Source of the DNA: MGBC163016 sp964631345
Lineage (GTDB): Bacteria > Actinomycetota > Coriobacteriia > Coriobacteriales > Eggerthellaceae
Length of the DNA stretch: 64,000 nt
Reading direction: 5' to 3'
Assembly (NCBI GenBank): GCA_964631345.1
Contig: CAZVWE010000006.1
Location: 1 to 64,000, forward strand
Numbering within the stretch: the first letter of the stretch is position 1; the number at the start of each line of letters is the position of its first letter. Below are positions 8,489-17,610 of the stretch, one piece after another. The notes beneath the pieces were generated by a model. It ran no database searches. It was not told where the DNA came from and worked only from the letters and a program-made list of their open reading frames with translations. A program made the position numbers and the translations under genes.

Positions 8489-9913
8489 ATGCTAAATCCA
8501 TACATAAAGCCAATCGATTCTGCTGATGATTTACAAACGATGATCGACGACATGAGAGATTATTTTGAAACAGGTATAACGCTTCCAGTTGACTTCCGTA
8601 TTCGTCAGCTTCGACAAATGCAAGCTTATCTATTACAGCACGAGCAAGATGCACTGGATGCTTTGCACGAAGATCTGGGTAAAAGCGCTTTTGAGTCTTA
8701 TGCAACAGAGCTTGGTCTTGTCTATGATGAAATAAGATATGTCATATCCCATGTGGCAAAATGGGCACACCCACGTTATGTGTTAACACCACTGGCACAC
8801 TTCCCAACAACGTCCAAAATTTATGCATATCCATTTGGCGTTGCAGCTGTACTATCGCCTTGGAACTACCCATTGCAACTATCGCTAATTCCACTAGTTG
8901 ATGCAATTGGTGCAGGCAATTGCGTCGTGCTCAAACCTTCTCAACAATCTAGCGCAACATCACAGTTTTTAATAAAGCTATGTGAAGAGGTTTTTGACCC
9001 AAGACACGTTGTTTGTTTGCACGGAAGCAACAATATGAATGATTGGCTTTTACAGGTCACATTTGACAAAATCATGTTTACGGGAAGTCCTCGTGTAGGG
9101 CGCGAAATAATGAGTCACGCTGCAAAAAGCCTGACGAGTGTCACTCTGGAACTTGGAGGCAAAAGTCCATTGTTTATAGCTCCTGATGCTGACATCAAAA
9201 GAGCTGGTGAGCGCGTCGCATGGGGTAAATGCTTAAACTCTGGACAGACTTGTGTTGCGCCAGATTATGCCTTAGTTCACAAAAGCGTAACTGATAAGTT
9301 TGTTGAACAACTTGTCACATCCATCCAAAAATACTATGGCAAAAACCCACTTGAAAGCCCAGATTATCCACACATGATCAACCAAAAACACTATGACATG
9401 GTCTGCTCACTAATTGATGGCACTAGTAAAGATGCAGAAATTGTATTTGGAGGAAAACGCAACCCTGACACATTACAGATTGAACCCACCATCATAAAGG
9501 ACGTCAAATTAACTGATCCAGTTATGAAACAAGAAATATTTGGACCTGTTCTTCCAATAATTGAGTGGGAGAACCTTGATGATGCAATAGCTGTAACTAA
9601 AAACTTTGGACATCCTTTGTCTTGCTATATTTTTACGAAAAACTATGCATTCCAAAAATATGTAATGGACAAAGTTCCAAGTGGCGGCGTTACCGTAAAT
9701 GATGTTGTTATATGGGCAAGTAGCTCACATTTACCATTTGGAGGATTACAGAATTCCGGCATTGGCTCATACCATGGGAAAGCCGGCTTTGATGCTTTCA
9801 CTCACTACAGATCAACTATGAAAAAATCCAACTTAATAGAAATGCCTATTAGAAACCCACCGTTTGACGAAAAGAAAATGAAGATATTAAAACTATTTAT
9901 GCCACCAAAATAA
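8489..9913 (+). CDS. aldehyde dehydrogenase, class 3-like
   Basis: NAD(P)-dependent oxidation of aldehydes to acids. I start it at the ATG at 8489 (474 aa), five bases after AAAAGGAG, rather than at the GTG two codons earlier. The family signatures are intact: SPWNYP near 123-128, the general-base Glu in LELGGK (E221) and the nucleophile in NSGQTC (C255). Its length and a C-terminal tail rich in Lys/Pro resemble the short class 3 or fatty-aldehyde-type enzymes. It lies downstream of the SDR gene and ends at a strong terminator. Confidence 0.93.
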   Translation: MLNPYIKPIDSADDLQTMIDDMRDYFETGITLPVDFRIRQLRQMQAYLLQHEQDALDALHEDLGKSAFESYATELGLVYDEIRYVISHVAKWAHPRYVLTPLAHFPTTSKIYAYPFGVAAVLSPWNYPLQLSLIPLVDAIGAGNCVVLKPSQQSSATSQFLIKLCEEVFDPRHVVCLHGSNNMNDWLLQVTFDKIMFTGSPRVGREIMSHAAKSLTSVTLELGGKSPLFIAPDADIKRAGERVAWGKCLNSGQTCVAPDYALVHKSVTDKFVEQLVTSIQKYYGKNPLESPDYPHMINQKHYDMVCSLIDGTSKDAEIVFGGKRNPDTLQIEPTIIKDVKLTDPVMKQEIFGPVLPIIEWENLDDAIAVTKNFGHPLSCYIFTKNYAFQKYVMDKVPSGGVTVNDVVIWASSSHLPFGGLQNSGIGSYHGKAGFDAFTHYRSTMKKSNLIEMPIRNPPFDEKKMKILKLFMPPK

Positions 9914-9951
9914 TGCGCTAATCTTGCTTAATCTATTGCGCCAAGAATAAA

Positions 9952-9979
9952 AAGACCAGAAGGACTTCCTTCTGGTCTT
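9952..9979. terminator. bidirectional terminator between aldehyde dehydrogenase and tRNA-Pro
   Basis: A perfect 12-bp stem (AAGACCAGAAGG and CCTTCTGGTCTT, loop ACTT) has T-rich tracts on both sides: AAATTTTTT on the plus strand and TTTTTATTC on the minus strand. It can end both converging transcripts. Confidence 0.9.
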
Positions 9980-9989
9980 AAATTTTTTC

Positions 9990-10066
9990 TGGTCGGGACG
10001 AAAGGATTCGAACCTTCGACATCTTGCTCCCAAAGCAAGCGCGCTACCAGACTGCGCCACGTCCCG
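9990..10066 (-). tRNA. tRNA-Pro (TGG anticodon)
   Basis: A complete 77-base cloverleaf with encoded CCA. The acceptor CGGGACG pairs with CGTCCCG, the anticodon loop is TTTGGGA and the T arm is GAAGGTTCGAATCCTTT. Confidence 0.97.
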
Positions 10067-10080
10067 ACGCACGAGCAGAT

Positions 10081-10089
10081 ATTCTAGCA
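10081..10089 (-). promoter_or_regulatory. extended -10 promoter of tRNA-Pro
   Basis: The minus strand reads TGC-TAGAAT 15 bases before the tRNA 5' end, an extended -10 element. No good -35 box is found at 17 bases. Confidence 0.6.
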
Positions 10090-10105
10090 CAGACATGCGT
10101 ATGAC

Positions 10106-10738
10106 TTACGACAATTTTGTTTCGAGTTGCTTTTTTAGAGCCAAAACCGCACGAGCTCTATGCGAAATTTGATTTTTTTCTTCTAGACCAGCTTCAGCGA
10201 AGGTGATGTCTCCCCCTAATTCATCGGGGTAAAACAGCGGATCATATCCAAAGCCTTCATCCCCTTTAGGCTCAAACCCTATTTTTCCCTTCACTTCCCC
10301 AGTGGTTACGATTTCATCGCCATTCTCATCTATAAAAACAAGTGTACATACGAACTGGGCACCACGGTTAGGCCATTCATATCCATCAAGTTCCTCTAAG
10401 AGCTTTGCATTGTTAGCAGCATCATCAGCATTATCTCCTGCGTATCTTGCAGAATAAACCCCAGGTCTGCCATCTAAAGCAAAAACCTCAAGTCCAGAAT
10501 CATCAGCAAGCACAGCTAAACCTTGGGATTTCTCAAATGCGGCACGTGCTTTTATTCGAGCATTACCAACAAAATCGGATGCATTTTCTTCTGGATCAGA
10601 AACTATTCCTGCTTCCTTTAATGTAATGAAATCAATATTTGCGATATCCATAACCTGGGCAATCTCTTTTGCTTTGCCCTGATTGTTTGTTGCTATAACT
10701 ATGGTGCGCCTATTGGATGTGCCTAGCTCTGTACCCAT
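10106..10738 (-). CDS. rdgB: RdgB/HAM1 non-canonical purine NTP pyrophosphatase
   Basis: House-cleaning enzyme that hydrolyses dITP, ITP and XTP to monophosphates, keeping deaminated purines out of DNA and RNA. The 210-aa protein shows the family's N-terminal TNNQGKAKEI, the central LADDSGLEV and GRPGVYSARYAG, and the C-terminal GFGYDPLF and SHRARA motifs. It starts only two bases after the murI stop, so murI and rdgB are very probably co-transcribed, a common pairing in Gram-positive bacteria. Confidence 0.95.
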   Translation of the reverse strand: MGTELGTSNRRTIVIATNNQGKAKEIAQVMDIANIDFITLKEAGIVSDPEENASDFVGNARIKARAAFEKSQGLAVLADDSGLEVFALDGRPGVYSARYAGDNADDAANNAKLLEELDGYEWPNRGAQFVCTLVFIDENGDEIVTTGEVKGKIGFEPKGDEGFGYDPLFYPDELGGDITFAEAGLEEKNQISHRARAVLALKKQLETKLS

Positions 10739-10740
10739 AC

Positions 10741-11640
10741 CTAAAAAACTCTCCTACTGTATTCCGGTAAAACTATTTCAGATACACATGCACGATCCTC
10801 GCCTAAAACACTTTTTGCAATATCTGAAAATTCCTGCATGTTATTTCCCGTTGTTTTGATATTGATACTACCCAACCGATTCGAAGTGTTTAGTTCATTA
10901 CGTCTTTTAAGAATATGCTTAGCTTCTTTTGCTGTCTCTTCCGCAGATGAAACAAGGGATATTCCTGAGCCCAAACACTGCCCGATAATATTTTGTATAA
11001 GGGGAAAATGCGTACAACCTAAAACAAGCGTATCAATCTCTGCGCTCAGAAATGGTGCGAGCTTTTCTTTAACTAGCTCAAAGTCTTCCTTTGTTAGCGA
11101 AAACCGACCATCCGATTGCAAAGACAACCCTTTTTCAACCATCCACACGAATTCGGGAACAGCTTTCTGGATCACCTTAATTCCAGCATCATTGTGCTGA
11201 ATAGCCTTTTCATAAGCACCTGATGAAACCGTGCCTTCGGTTGCGATAACACCAACCCGACGTGTCTTTGTCATACCCACAGCTGCACGAGCACCCGGTT
11301 CCACAACCCCAATTATTGGAATATTAAACTCACGTTGAGCAGCAGAAAGGCCGGCCGCTGTTGCCGTATTGCATGCAACAATTAAAAGCTTGCAATCCTC
11401 TTTTTCTAAATACGAGCAAATTTGTAAAACGAAGTTTTCAACTTCCGAAAGATCACGAGGACCATAAGGACATCTAGCTGAATCTCCAACGAACACCATA
11501 TCTTCAAAGGGCATTTCATCAATTAGTGCTTTCAGAACAGTAAGACCACCAAAACCTGAGTCAAATACTCCAATTGCAGAATGCTCAGTTGGTTTTCCAG
11601 CTGTTGAATTAGGCTCTTTTGACTTAGTAATGGACGACAA
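10741..11640 (-). CDS. murI: glutamate racemase
   Basis: Makes D-glutamate for peptidoglycan from L-glutamate, without cofactor. The 299-aa sequence has the N-terminal GVFDSGFGGLTV motif, the first catalytic cysteine in VACNTAT (around residue 90) and the second in LGCTHFPL (around 205). Its start overlaps the 3' end of the L,D-transpeptidase gene by 17 bases, so three envelope or housekeeping genes form one minus-strand unit. The first 20 residues are a Ser/Thr-rich extension not needed for the fold; a later start is possible. Confidence 0.95.
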   Translation of the reverse strand: MSSITKSKEPNSTAGKPTEHSAIGVFDSGFGGLTVLKALIDEMPFEDMVFVGDSARCPYGPRDLSEVENFVLQICSYLEKEDCKLLIVACNTATAAGLSAAQREFNIPIIGVVEPGARAAVGMTKTRRVGVIATEGTVSSGAYEKAIQHNDAGIKVIQKAVPEFVWMVEKGLSLQSDGRFSLTKEDFELVKEKLAPFLSAEIDTLVLGCTHFPLIQNIIGQCLGSGISLVSSAEETAKEAKHILKRRNELNTSNRLGSINIKTTGNNMQEFSDIAKSVLGEDRACVSEIVLPEYSRRVF

Positions 11641-13564
11641 CTACATCTCCCGGTTCCACCATCCCGTAGAGTTCTTTGGCTTTATCTAGCGGCAAGTTGA
11701 CACATCCATGTGAGCCAAACCCCTGGAGATAGCGACTTCCACCAAATGCTGACTGCCAAGTGGCATCATGCAGCCCCACTGAGTTTCCTTTAAAAGGCAT
11801 CCAGTAATTAACAAAACTTTCGTATTCCGGAGTACCTTCGCTGGTCATAGCCCCAATAAGAGTTGTTGGGCTCTGTTTATGATTTATATAAAACACCCCT
11901 GCAGGAGTTGAGCGACCTTTAGAACCTGAAACTATATCCGACTCCCAGACCAACTCACCATCTGTGTCATAAAAACGAGCATGCTGTTCCGTTATATCAA
12001 CATCTATATATCTAGCTCCCCAATCTTGGCTACCGAGCTCTGTAAAACCATTCCCACTTTGAAGAACAGGTACATCGATTTGCCCCTGGGTTCCGCTTTC
12101 GACCGCTTCTATTATTTGATCGACTAACGCCGAATTATCAATAGACCAACCATAGCTGCCACCTGAAACCTCTATGACTTTACCATCTGGACGAGTATAT
12201 ACGCGCTTTGATCCTACAGTGTTGCAGGCTGATGCAAGCTCGTCAGCCCAAGTAGAAAGCGAATCGGAATCAAGCGATACAGCGAAGTCTTCCCCCACGC
12301 TTACCCAAGGGCCAATAACGCTCGCGTTCACTTCCTCGATCTGGTTGCCATCCATAACAATTTGTACCTTGGCTTTAATAAGGTCGTTGGCAGCATTTTT
12401 GGCAGTCGCAAGTCGCTCGTCGTCCTTAAATACTGTCGGCTGAACCAAAGCTTCTTTTGTAAGTACGACATTGCTTTCGAGATTGATTGCACTTTCTGCA
12501 ACCTGCTCAACAACACTATTGAGATCAAGTTTAGTGCCTGCTTTTTCGGGAATAATTTCAAAAACATTTAAAACATCATTGAAGCCAACTTTTGCATTTT
12601 CTGGATCTGTGCCATCTGCATTAACCTTCTCAATTTCCTCAGATAAGGCATCTCCTAGCCCAGTAGCACTCATGGCAGACGCAACCGAAGAAAGCACATC
12701 ACGAGATTTGAAAACTTCAATAGGCCATGCCCATATATTCTGAGTTTCCATAATGTTGTCTGTTGCAGCCTGCGAATCGATCGCAATTTTTGCCTTTTCA
12801 GATGTAACCGTTGTATTTAATCCTTGGCCGCTGACCTTAATGGTGTAATCATCAATCTTGTTAGAGATCGCCTCTTGAACCTCATCTGGCGTATTAAAGG
12901 AAATATCTATACTTGAAATCGTTGTGTTTGGAAAATATCGCATTGTAAATAGAGCAGCTCCGCCCAAATAAACAACCCCAAGGACGCAAACTACTGCCGC
13001 AATTGATATAGCAATGCGTTTTGCAAGCTTACGGCGCTTTCGAGCTCGTGATTCAGATATAGCAATGGCATCAGCGAATGTTTTTGGCTTATCAGATTTC
13101 TTAGACTGTTTACCACCTTTTACAGCATGTGCGCCTTTGCCTTTTTTTTGCTTTTTACTGGAAGATGACGTTTGTGTTTCTGTATCAGAATTAGATTCAT
13201 CCTTTTTATGCTTGGATGCTTTGCCGATATCAGCATTGCCAGAATCTGAATTGTTGGAATCAGCTTCATCTGGCGAATCGGATACATCTGACTGCTCTGA
13301 TTGTTTTTCAATATCGTTTTCAACCGACAGCTTTTCATCATCTGATTTATCGATTGAACCATCGATGCTGACTAAATCTTTTTGTGTGTGTTTTTCTTTT
13401 TCTGCGACATCTTCTAAATCAGTGGTGGCAGTTTTCTCATCCTCTGAATGTGAACTGTCCATTTTTTCTTCTGACTTTGAAACACGCTTATACACTCCAT
13501 TGCTGGAGCTCTTCTTGAATACAGCTTTTTTAGCTTCGTGCTTACCTTTGACGTGCTTAGTCAT
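11624..13564 (-). CDS. membrane-anchored L,D-transpeptidase (YkuD) with long charged cytoplasmic tail
   Basis: Predicted peptidoglycan cross-linking enzyme, 646 aa. Residues 1-175 are low-complexity, rich in Lys, Ser, Asp and Glu. A single membrane helix follows around 183-210 (ISIAAVVCVLGVVYLGG). Next come two repeats resembling the putative peptidoglycan-binding (PG_binding_4/VanW-associated) domain. A C-terminal YkuD domain carries the catalytic motif GSHGCVNLP about 25 residues from the end and an upstream GLHDATW histidine. The N-terminal-in, C-terminal-out topology fits cell-wall work. It overlaps murI, which supplies a peptidoglycan amino acid. Such long acidic/basic intracellular tails are unusual for this enzyme family. 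Confidence 0.9.
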   Translation of the reverse strand: MTKHVKGKHEAKKAVFKKSSSNGVYKRVSKSEEKMDSSHSEDEKTATTDLEDVAEKEKHTQKDLVSIDGSIDKSDDEKLSVENDIEKQSEQSDVSDSPDEADSNNSDSGNADIGKASKHKKDESNSDTETQTSSSSKKQKKGKGAHAVKGGKQSKKSDKPKTFADAIAISESRARKRRKLAKRIAISIAAVVCVLGVVYLGGAALFTMRYFPNTTISSIDISFNTPDEVQEAISNKIDDYTIKVSGQGLNTTVTSEKAKIAIDSQAATDNIMETQNIWAWPIEVFKSRDVLSSVASAMSATGLGDALSEEIEKVNADGTDPENAKVGFNDVLNVFEIIPEKAGTKLDLNSVVEQVAESAINLESNVVLTKEALVQPTVFKDDERLATAKNAANDLIKAKVQIVMDGNQIEEVNASVIGPWVSVGEDFAVSLDSDSLSTWADELASACNTVGSKRVYTRPDGKVIEVSGGSYGWSIDNSALVDQIIEAVESGTQGQIDVPVLQSGNGFTELGSQDWGARYIDVDITEQHARFYDTDGELVWESDIVSGSKGRSTPAGVFYINHKQSPTTLIGAMTSEGTPEYESFVNYWMPFKGNSVGLHDATWQSAFGGSRYLQGFGSHGCVNLPLDKAKELYGMVEPGDVVVVHY

Positions 13565-13725
13565 CTACTGCCTTATAAACCTACTGGACTTATGTTTCGT
13601 TTTTCAAATTTTACAGGCTTTTCTTAGATATATTACGGCATATTTATTGTGTGGAGGATAATCCACTATTCTTACGCGATTCTTATCAAATCGCAAGCAA
13701 AAATCGATAGAAAACTTGTATGCGT

Positions 13726-15027
13726 TCATCGCATATCTGCAGGATTTTTTGAACTAGAACCCGTATTGTTTCCTCTATTTCGAAACTCGCTTCCCAAAAC
13801 AACTGCTTCTTCACCAAACTTATCTTTCAAAACGTCAGTGGCTGCTATGAGATTCTTCCGTTTTGTTTCATCCTCAACAAGCGGGCGCTCCTCATCCGAG
13901 GTACCTGCATTCAAGTCATCTTCAAGCTCAAAAAGAGGCGTCTGGATTGATCTTGATTCAAAAAATCCACTGACGCCCACACCAAGCAAAATTACGTGAG
14001 AGCCTGGTGATATAACCTTGTCAAGCAATTTAGGAAGATGTGTCATCAAAAGCAGATCATCATCGCTTGGACTCGACAGTTTTATTTGGGCATTGCGAAC
14101 AGAACGATCTTTAAATCGCACTTTAATTGAAAGCGTTGACGCAAGCAGGTGTTTTCTTCTAACACGCCTCATCACTTTAGTTAAAAGCGTCTTTAACGCA
14201 GCTTCCATTTCTATGCGTGTCACTAAGCTTTCAGAAAAAGTGATCTCATGAGAGATGGACTTCACCTCACGCTCAGGTGTTATTGAAGAAATATCTTTCC
14301 CTTGCGCACGAGCTCGCATCATTTCTGCATTCTTGCCAAATACTGCATTCATTAATACATCAGATGCTTGCCCCATATCTCCAAGGGTTTCTATACCATT
14401 TTCATTCAGCTTTCGCTTTGCCGCAGGCCCTACTCCACTTAAATCTTCGATAGGCAAATCCTTCAAGAAAGCATCTTCGCTTCCTGGATATACAATCGTA
14501 AGTCCATTTGGTTTATCTCTTTCAGAGGCTATTTTTGCAACTGATTTACTAATCCCCACACCAATTGAGCATGTAACCCCAAGGGCAGAAACCCTTTCCT
14601 GAATCCTTGAAGCAATATCGAAAGGATGCTCACTATTAATTCGAGTAGGCGTTATGTCTGCGAAAGCCTCATCGATAGAAACCTGTTGCACATATGGAGT
14701 TTCATCTCTGATAATCTGCATAACCTCATCAGACACTTCACGATATCTAGCAAAATTACCACCAGTCCAAATTGCATGAGGACAAAGCTTATTTGCGGTA
14801 GAAGACGGCATAGCGCTTCGAACACCAAATTTTCTAGCTTCATATGAGCATGTTGAAACAACACCGTGCTTATCGGGGTCTCCTCCTACGATTACAGGTT
14901 TTCCACGCCACTCAGGATGATCAAGTTGCTCAACTGATGCAAAAAACGCATCTAAATCGACAAGAATAATGGCCTTGCCATCCCATTCTCTAAGAGGAAT
15001 TGATTGATTGTCTACCAAAGCACTCAC
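13726..15027 (-). CDS. dinB: DNA polymerase IV (Y family)
   Basis: Error-prone translesion DNA polymerase, 433 aa. The N-terminal catalytic motif is LVDLDAFFASVE (metal-binding Asp). YEARKFGVRSAMP follows near residue 70 and the second acidic site SIDEAFADIT near 118. A helix-hairpin-helix (EDLSGVGPAAKRKL) and the little-finger domain come next. A QTPLF peptide at residues 362-366 matches the sliding-clamp-binding pentapeptide. The remaining 67-residue C-terminal tail is charged and probably disordered. No LexA site could be identified upstream. Confidence 0.95.
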   Translation of the reverse strand: MSALVDNQSIPLREWDGKAIILVDLDAFFASVEQLDHPEWRGKPVIVGGDPDKHGVVSTCSYEARKFGVRSAMPSSTANKLCPHAIWTGGNFARYREVSDEVMQIIRDETPYVQQVSIDEAFADITPTRINSEHPFDIASRIQERVSALGVTCSIGVGISKSVAKIASERDKPNGLTIVYPGSEDAFLKDLPIEDLSGVGPAAKRKLNENGIETLGDMGQASDVLMNAVFGKNAEMMRARAQGKDISSITPEREVKSISHEITFSESLVTRIEMEAALKTLLTKVMRRVRRKHLLASTLSIKVRFKDRSVRNAQIKLSSPSDDDLLLMTHLPKLLDKVISPGSHVILLGVGVSGFFESRSIQTPLFELEDDLNAGTSDEERPLVEDETKRKNLIAATDVLKDKFGEEAVVLGSEFRNRGNNTGSSSKNPADMR

Positions 15028-15061
15028 GTCAAATACCGCTTTCGCCTTGGATATAAGTTTG

Positions 15062-15094
15062 TAAAAAACAGGCCAGACAATAAATCTGGCCTGT
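15062..15094 (-). terminator. terminator of tRNA-Thr
   Basis: A perfect 10-bp stem (ACAGGCCAGA and TCTGGCCTGT, 7-base loop) is followed on the minus strand by TTTTTAC, ten bases after the tRNA and upstream of dinB. Confidence 0.9.
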
Positions 15095-15103
15095 CGCTTT
15101 TAG

Positions 15104-15178
15104 TGGAGCCAGCGACAGGAATCGAACCCGCAACCCACTGATTACAAATCAGTTGCTCTACCGTTGAGCCACGCTGGC
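15104..15178 (-). tRNA. tRNA-Thr (TGT anticodon)
   Basis: A 75-base cloverleaf with encoded CCA. The acceptor GCCAGCG pairs with CGCTGGC, the anticodon loop is TTTGTAA and the T arm is GCGGGTTCGATTCCTGT. The discriminator base is T. Confidence 0.96.
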
Positions 15179-15199
15179 AAATCATATGTGCGAATGCGT

Positions 15200-15228
15200 A
15201 TTCTATTCGAAAACTTAAGTATTCACAA
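15200..15228 (-). promoter_or_regulatory. promoter of tRNA-Thr
   Basis: On the minus strand TTGTGA (15223-15228), an ideal 17-bp spacer and TAGAAT (15200-15205) precede the tRNA by 21 bases. Confidence 0.75.
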
Positions 15229-15280
15229 GTAAATACTGAAAAACCGGCAATATCTAAGGTGGCAAAGCTCAAAAACATAG

Positions 15281-16123
15281 CTATTCCCATAAACTTGTTT
15301 CAATTGCTTTTAAATCTGAAGCATCCCTTTGCATCTCTGTTAAGTTGTTCCAAAATCTTTTAGGCATCATTTGGCGTCTTAGCTCTGGGTTATATCGTGC
15401 ATCCACTGAAAGAACTTCGTAAAAACGTTTCCAAGCGGCCTGCATAAGCTCTTCATTAGGCGTCTTGCTTGGAATATTCTCGAGAAGATCTATGCCATCT
15501 GTTGAAACAAGGGCACGTTCACCACCCGTCCAAACACCTGCAATCTTATGAGCTTCGTCAAAAAGAATAAAAGGCTGCACATTGAAGCGTTCAATAAAAT
15601 GTCCAAGTACAAGTGGCACAACTGAATCTCTTGGAGAAATTTTTGAAAACCAGATATCACGCCCTTTATCTTTGTGATGCTCAAACCTTGCAAACTGTCT
15701 AATCTTTTCACATTCACCATTCACCGCTACAACGATGTCATGAAAATCCTTAACCTTTTTATTAGCAAGATTTGAAATCACAGATGTTTTTTTATTTTTG
15801 TATTCATCCATGGCATAGCGAACGAAGTCAAAAGTAATCTTCGGTGCTCGTGGGCTCGAAGAAAGAGATGCTTTGAGTACGCATCGAAAAACATATTTGC
15901 CATGACGCTTGATAATACCTTGGCGTACTCGCTCGGCAATGTTTTCATCTGTTTGAACAAAAGACGCCATCTGTCCAAGTCTAGGTTGCTTGAAATCATC
16001 TAACAAAATATCTGCAGGTATGATTCGATCAACATAAGAACGAAATATTGCGCACATCAACCCTTCGGGCGAGCCATCATAGGTATATGCAATTTCTTCT
16101 ATGTATTCACTACCATCAACCAT
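15281..16123 (-). CDS. probable DNA-metabolism partner of a radical SAM protein (DUF4130/TIGR03915-like)
   Basis: 280-aa protein resembling the family annotated as a putative DNA metabolism protein (TIGR03915). Members are typically encoded beside a helix-hairpin-helix radical SAM protein (TIGR03916). That is the arrangement here: its start lies 8 bases after the upstream radical SAM stop. It begins MVDGSEYIEEIAYTYDGSPEGLMCAIF, a pattern typical of the family, and carries conserved blocks with PRDSVVPLVLGHFIERFN and LFDEAHKIAGVW in the C-terminal half (DUF4130). No catalytic residues are established for the family. By analogy with uracil-DNA-glycosylase-linked versions it is guessed to act on damaged DNA. 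Confidence 0.8.
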   Translation of the reverse strand: MVDGSEYIEEIAYTYDGSPEGLMCAIFRSYVDRIIPADILLDDFKQPRLGQMASFVQTDENIAERVRQGIIKRHGKYVFRCVLKASLSSSPRAPKITFDFVRYAMDEYKNKKTSVISNLANKKVKDFHDIVVAVNGECEKIRQFARFEHHKDKGRDIWFSKISPRDSVVPLVLGHFIERFNVQPFILFDEAHKIAGVWTGGERALVSTDGIDLLENIPSKTPNEELMQAAWKRFYEVLSVDARYNPELRRQMMPKRFWNNLTEMQRDASDLKAIETSLWE

Positions 16124-16131
16124 AAATTCAT

Positions 16132-17610
16132 TTATCCTGCCAACGCAAAGACGTTATCAGTTGCAGGCTTAAGACCAAAGAGGCTTTCAGATCCAAGGGT
16201 TTCTTTAGAACTTAAGGAATCCGACGAATTTAATAGCCTACCGGAATCGTTTAATAAGCTCCTAGAATCACTCAAGAGCCTACCAGAGTCATCAGTGGTC
16301 TCAAAAAGACTCATTTGTCCTTCCATGGGCTTGTCTGCTCGTCTTCCATGTGATCCACCATCTATAGAAGAGGCAAGCTTTGCAAGCAAAGTCTCTCTAT
16401 TAAAGTTGATGCCACACCCCATATACTTTCCCTTACAGGTTATGAAATAGCGCGCCCTTTTGTATGCAATTCCCATCTTTTTGAGTTCTAATTCGCCAAG
16501 AGTGGACTGTCTACGCGCACGAATAATTAACTTTGCTCCCCTAACCCCAATGCCTGGCACACGTAAAAGCATTTCATATGTGCATGTATTAACGTCCACC
16601 GGGAATAAATCTAAATGATTCAATGCCCAATTAGCTTTCGGGTCAACGCCCGTTTCTAAAAAAGGATGATCTTCATCAATTATTTCCCCAACATTGAAAC
16701 CATAAAAACGCAATAGCCAATCTGCCTGATAAAGCCTGTGTTCTCGATTCAGTTGAATATGATCAGTTCTTGGCAAACGAACATCATCCACTACGGGGAT
16801 ATAAGCACTAAAAAATACGCGCTTCATCAAAAAGTGCTCATACAAAGATGCAGCTAAAGCAAGTATTTGATAATCGCTTTCTGGTGTTGCACCAACAATC
16901 ATTTGAGTAGACTGACCGGCTGGCGCGAAGGGTTCAATCTTCGTAAACGCACGATCAGAAGACATATAAACAGTTCTTCTCTTCTTTGCAAGCTGTTTCA
17001 TCTCTGCGTGCTCTTGAATTGTCTCGCTTATTTGATGCATTGGAGACATAACACTTTGACGTGTTTTTTGAGGGCACATCAATTTAAGACTTTCCTCAGA
17101 AGGCATTTCCAAATTTACAGAAAGCCTGTCTGCAAGAAGCCCAAGCTGATGAATAAGTTCAGGAGATGTGCCCGGAACAGCTTTTGCGTGAATATACCCT
17201 CTGAAACCATATTCGTTTCTAAGAATTGAGAGCGCCTTTATCATGAGTTCAGTTGTATTGTCTGGACTCTTTAAAACCCCAGAACTCAAGAACAGACCCT
17301 CTATATAGTTTCGTCTGTAAAACTCAATGGTGAGATCAGCCAATTCTCTTGGAGAAAAACAAGCACGTGGAGTGTCAGTATTGCTTACTCTGCTGGAGCA
17401 ATAGGCGCAGTCAAACACACAGGAGTTTGTCATCAACACCTTAAGAAGAGACACGCATCTACCATCAGCTGTAAAGCTATGACAACATCCACTTACCCCA
17501 GCAGCTCCAAGTTGCCCCTTTACTCCTGCTCGATCAATTCCAGAAGACGTGCAGGCTACATCATATTTTGCAGCATCTGCAAGTATCTCTAATTTTTTTA
17601 GGAGTTCCAT
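16132..17610 (-). CDS. radical SAM putative DNA modification/repair protein with HhH (TIGR03916-like)
   Basis: I choose the ATG at 17610 (492 aa), preceded by GAGG at nine bases; an earlier in-frame start at 17634 adds eight residues. The [4Fe-4S] motif is CVFDCAYC (Cys 64, 68, 71). A TIM-barrel-like radical SAM core follows. Near residues 335-385 a helix-hairpin-helix (EMLLRVPGIGVRGAKLII) is of the type that binds DNA. At 432-436 there is QMSLF, a sliding-clamp-binding peptide. The last 55 residues are an odd, Ser/Leu/Asp-rich set of seven-residue repeats. Biochemical function of the family is unknown; DNA repair is inferred from the HhH, the clamp motif and the partner gene. Confidence 0.88.
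   Translation of the reverse strand: MELLKKLEILADAAKYDVACTSSGIDRAGVKGQLGAAGVSGCCHSFTADGRCVSLLKVLMTNSCVFDCAYCSSRVSNTDTPRACFSPRELADLTIEFYRRNYIEGLFLSSGVLKSPDNTTELMIKALSILRNEYGFRGYIHAKAVPGTSPELIHQLGLLADRLSVNLEMPSEESLKLMCPQKTRQSVMSPMHQISETIQEHAEMKQLAKKRRTVYMSSDRAFTKIEPFAPAGQSTQMIVGATPESDYQILALAASLYEHFLMKRVFFSAYIPVVDDVRLPRTDHIQLNREHRLYQADWLLRFYGFNVGEIIDEDHPFLETGVDPKANWALNHLDLFPVDVNTCTYEMLLRVPGIGVRGAKLIIRARRQSTLGELELKKMGIAYKRARYFITCKGKYMGCGINFNRETLLAKLASSIDGGSHGRRADKPMEGQMSLFETTDDSGRLLSDSRSLLNDSGRLLNSSDSLSSKETLGSESLFGLKPATDNVFALAG

Noticed and set aside
13014..13661. Long Ser/Phe-rich plus-strand reading frame
   Set aside because: It is the antisense shadow of the charged low-complexity segment of the L,D-transpeptidase gene, with no ribosome site.
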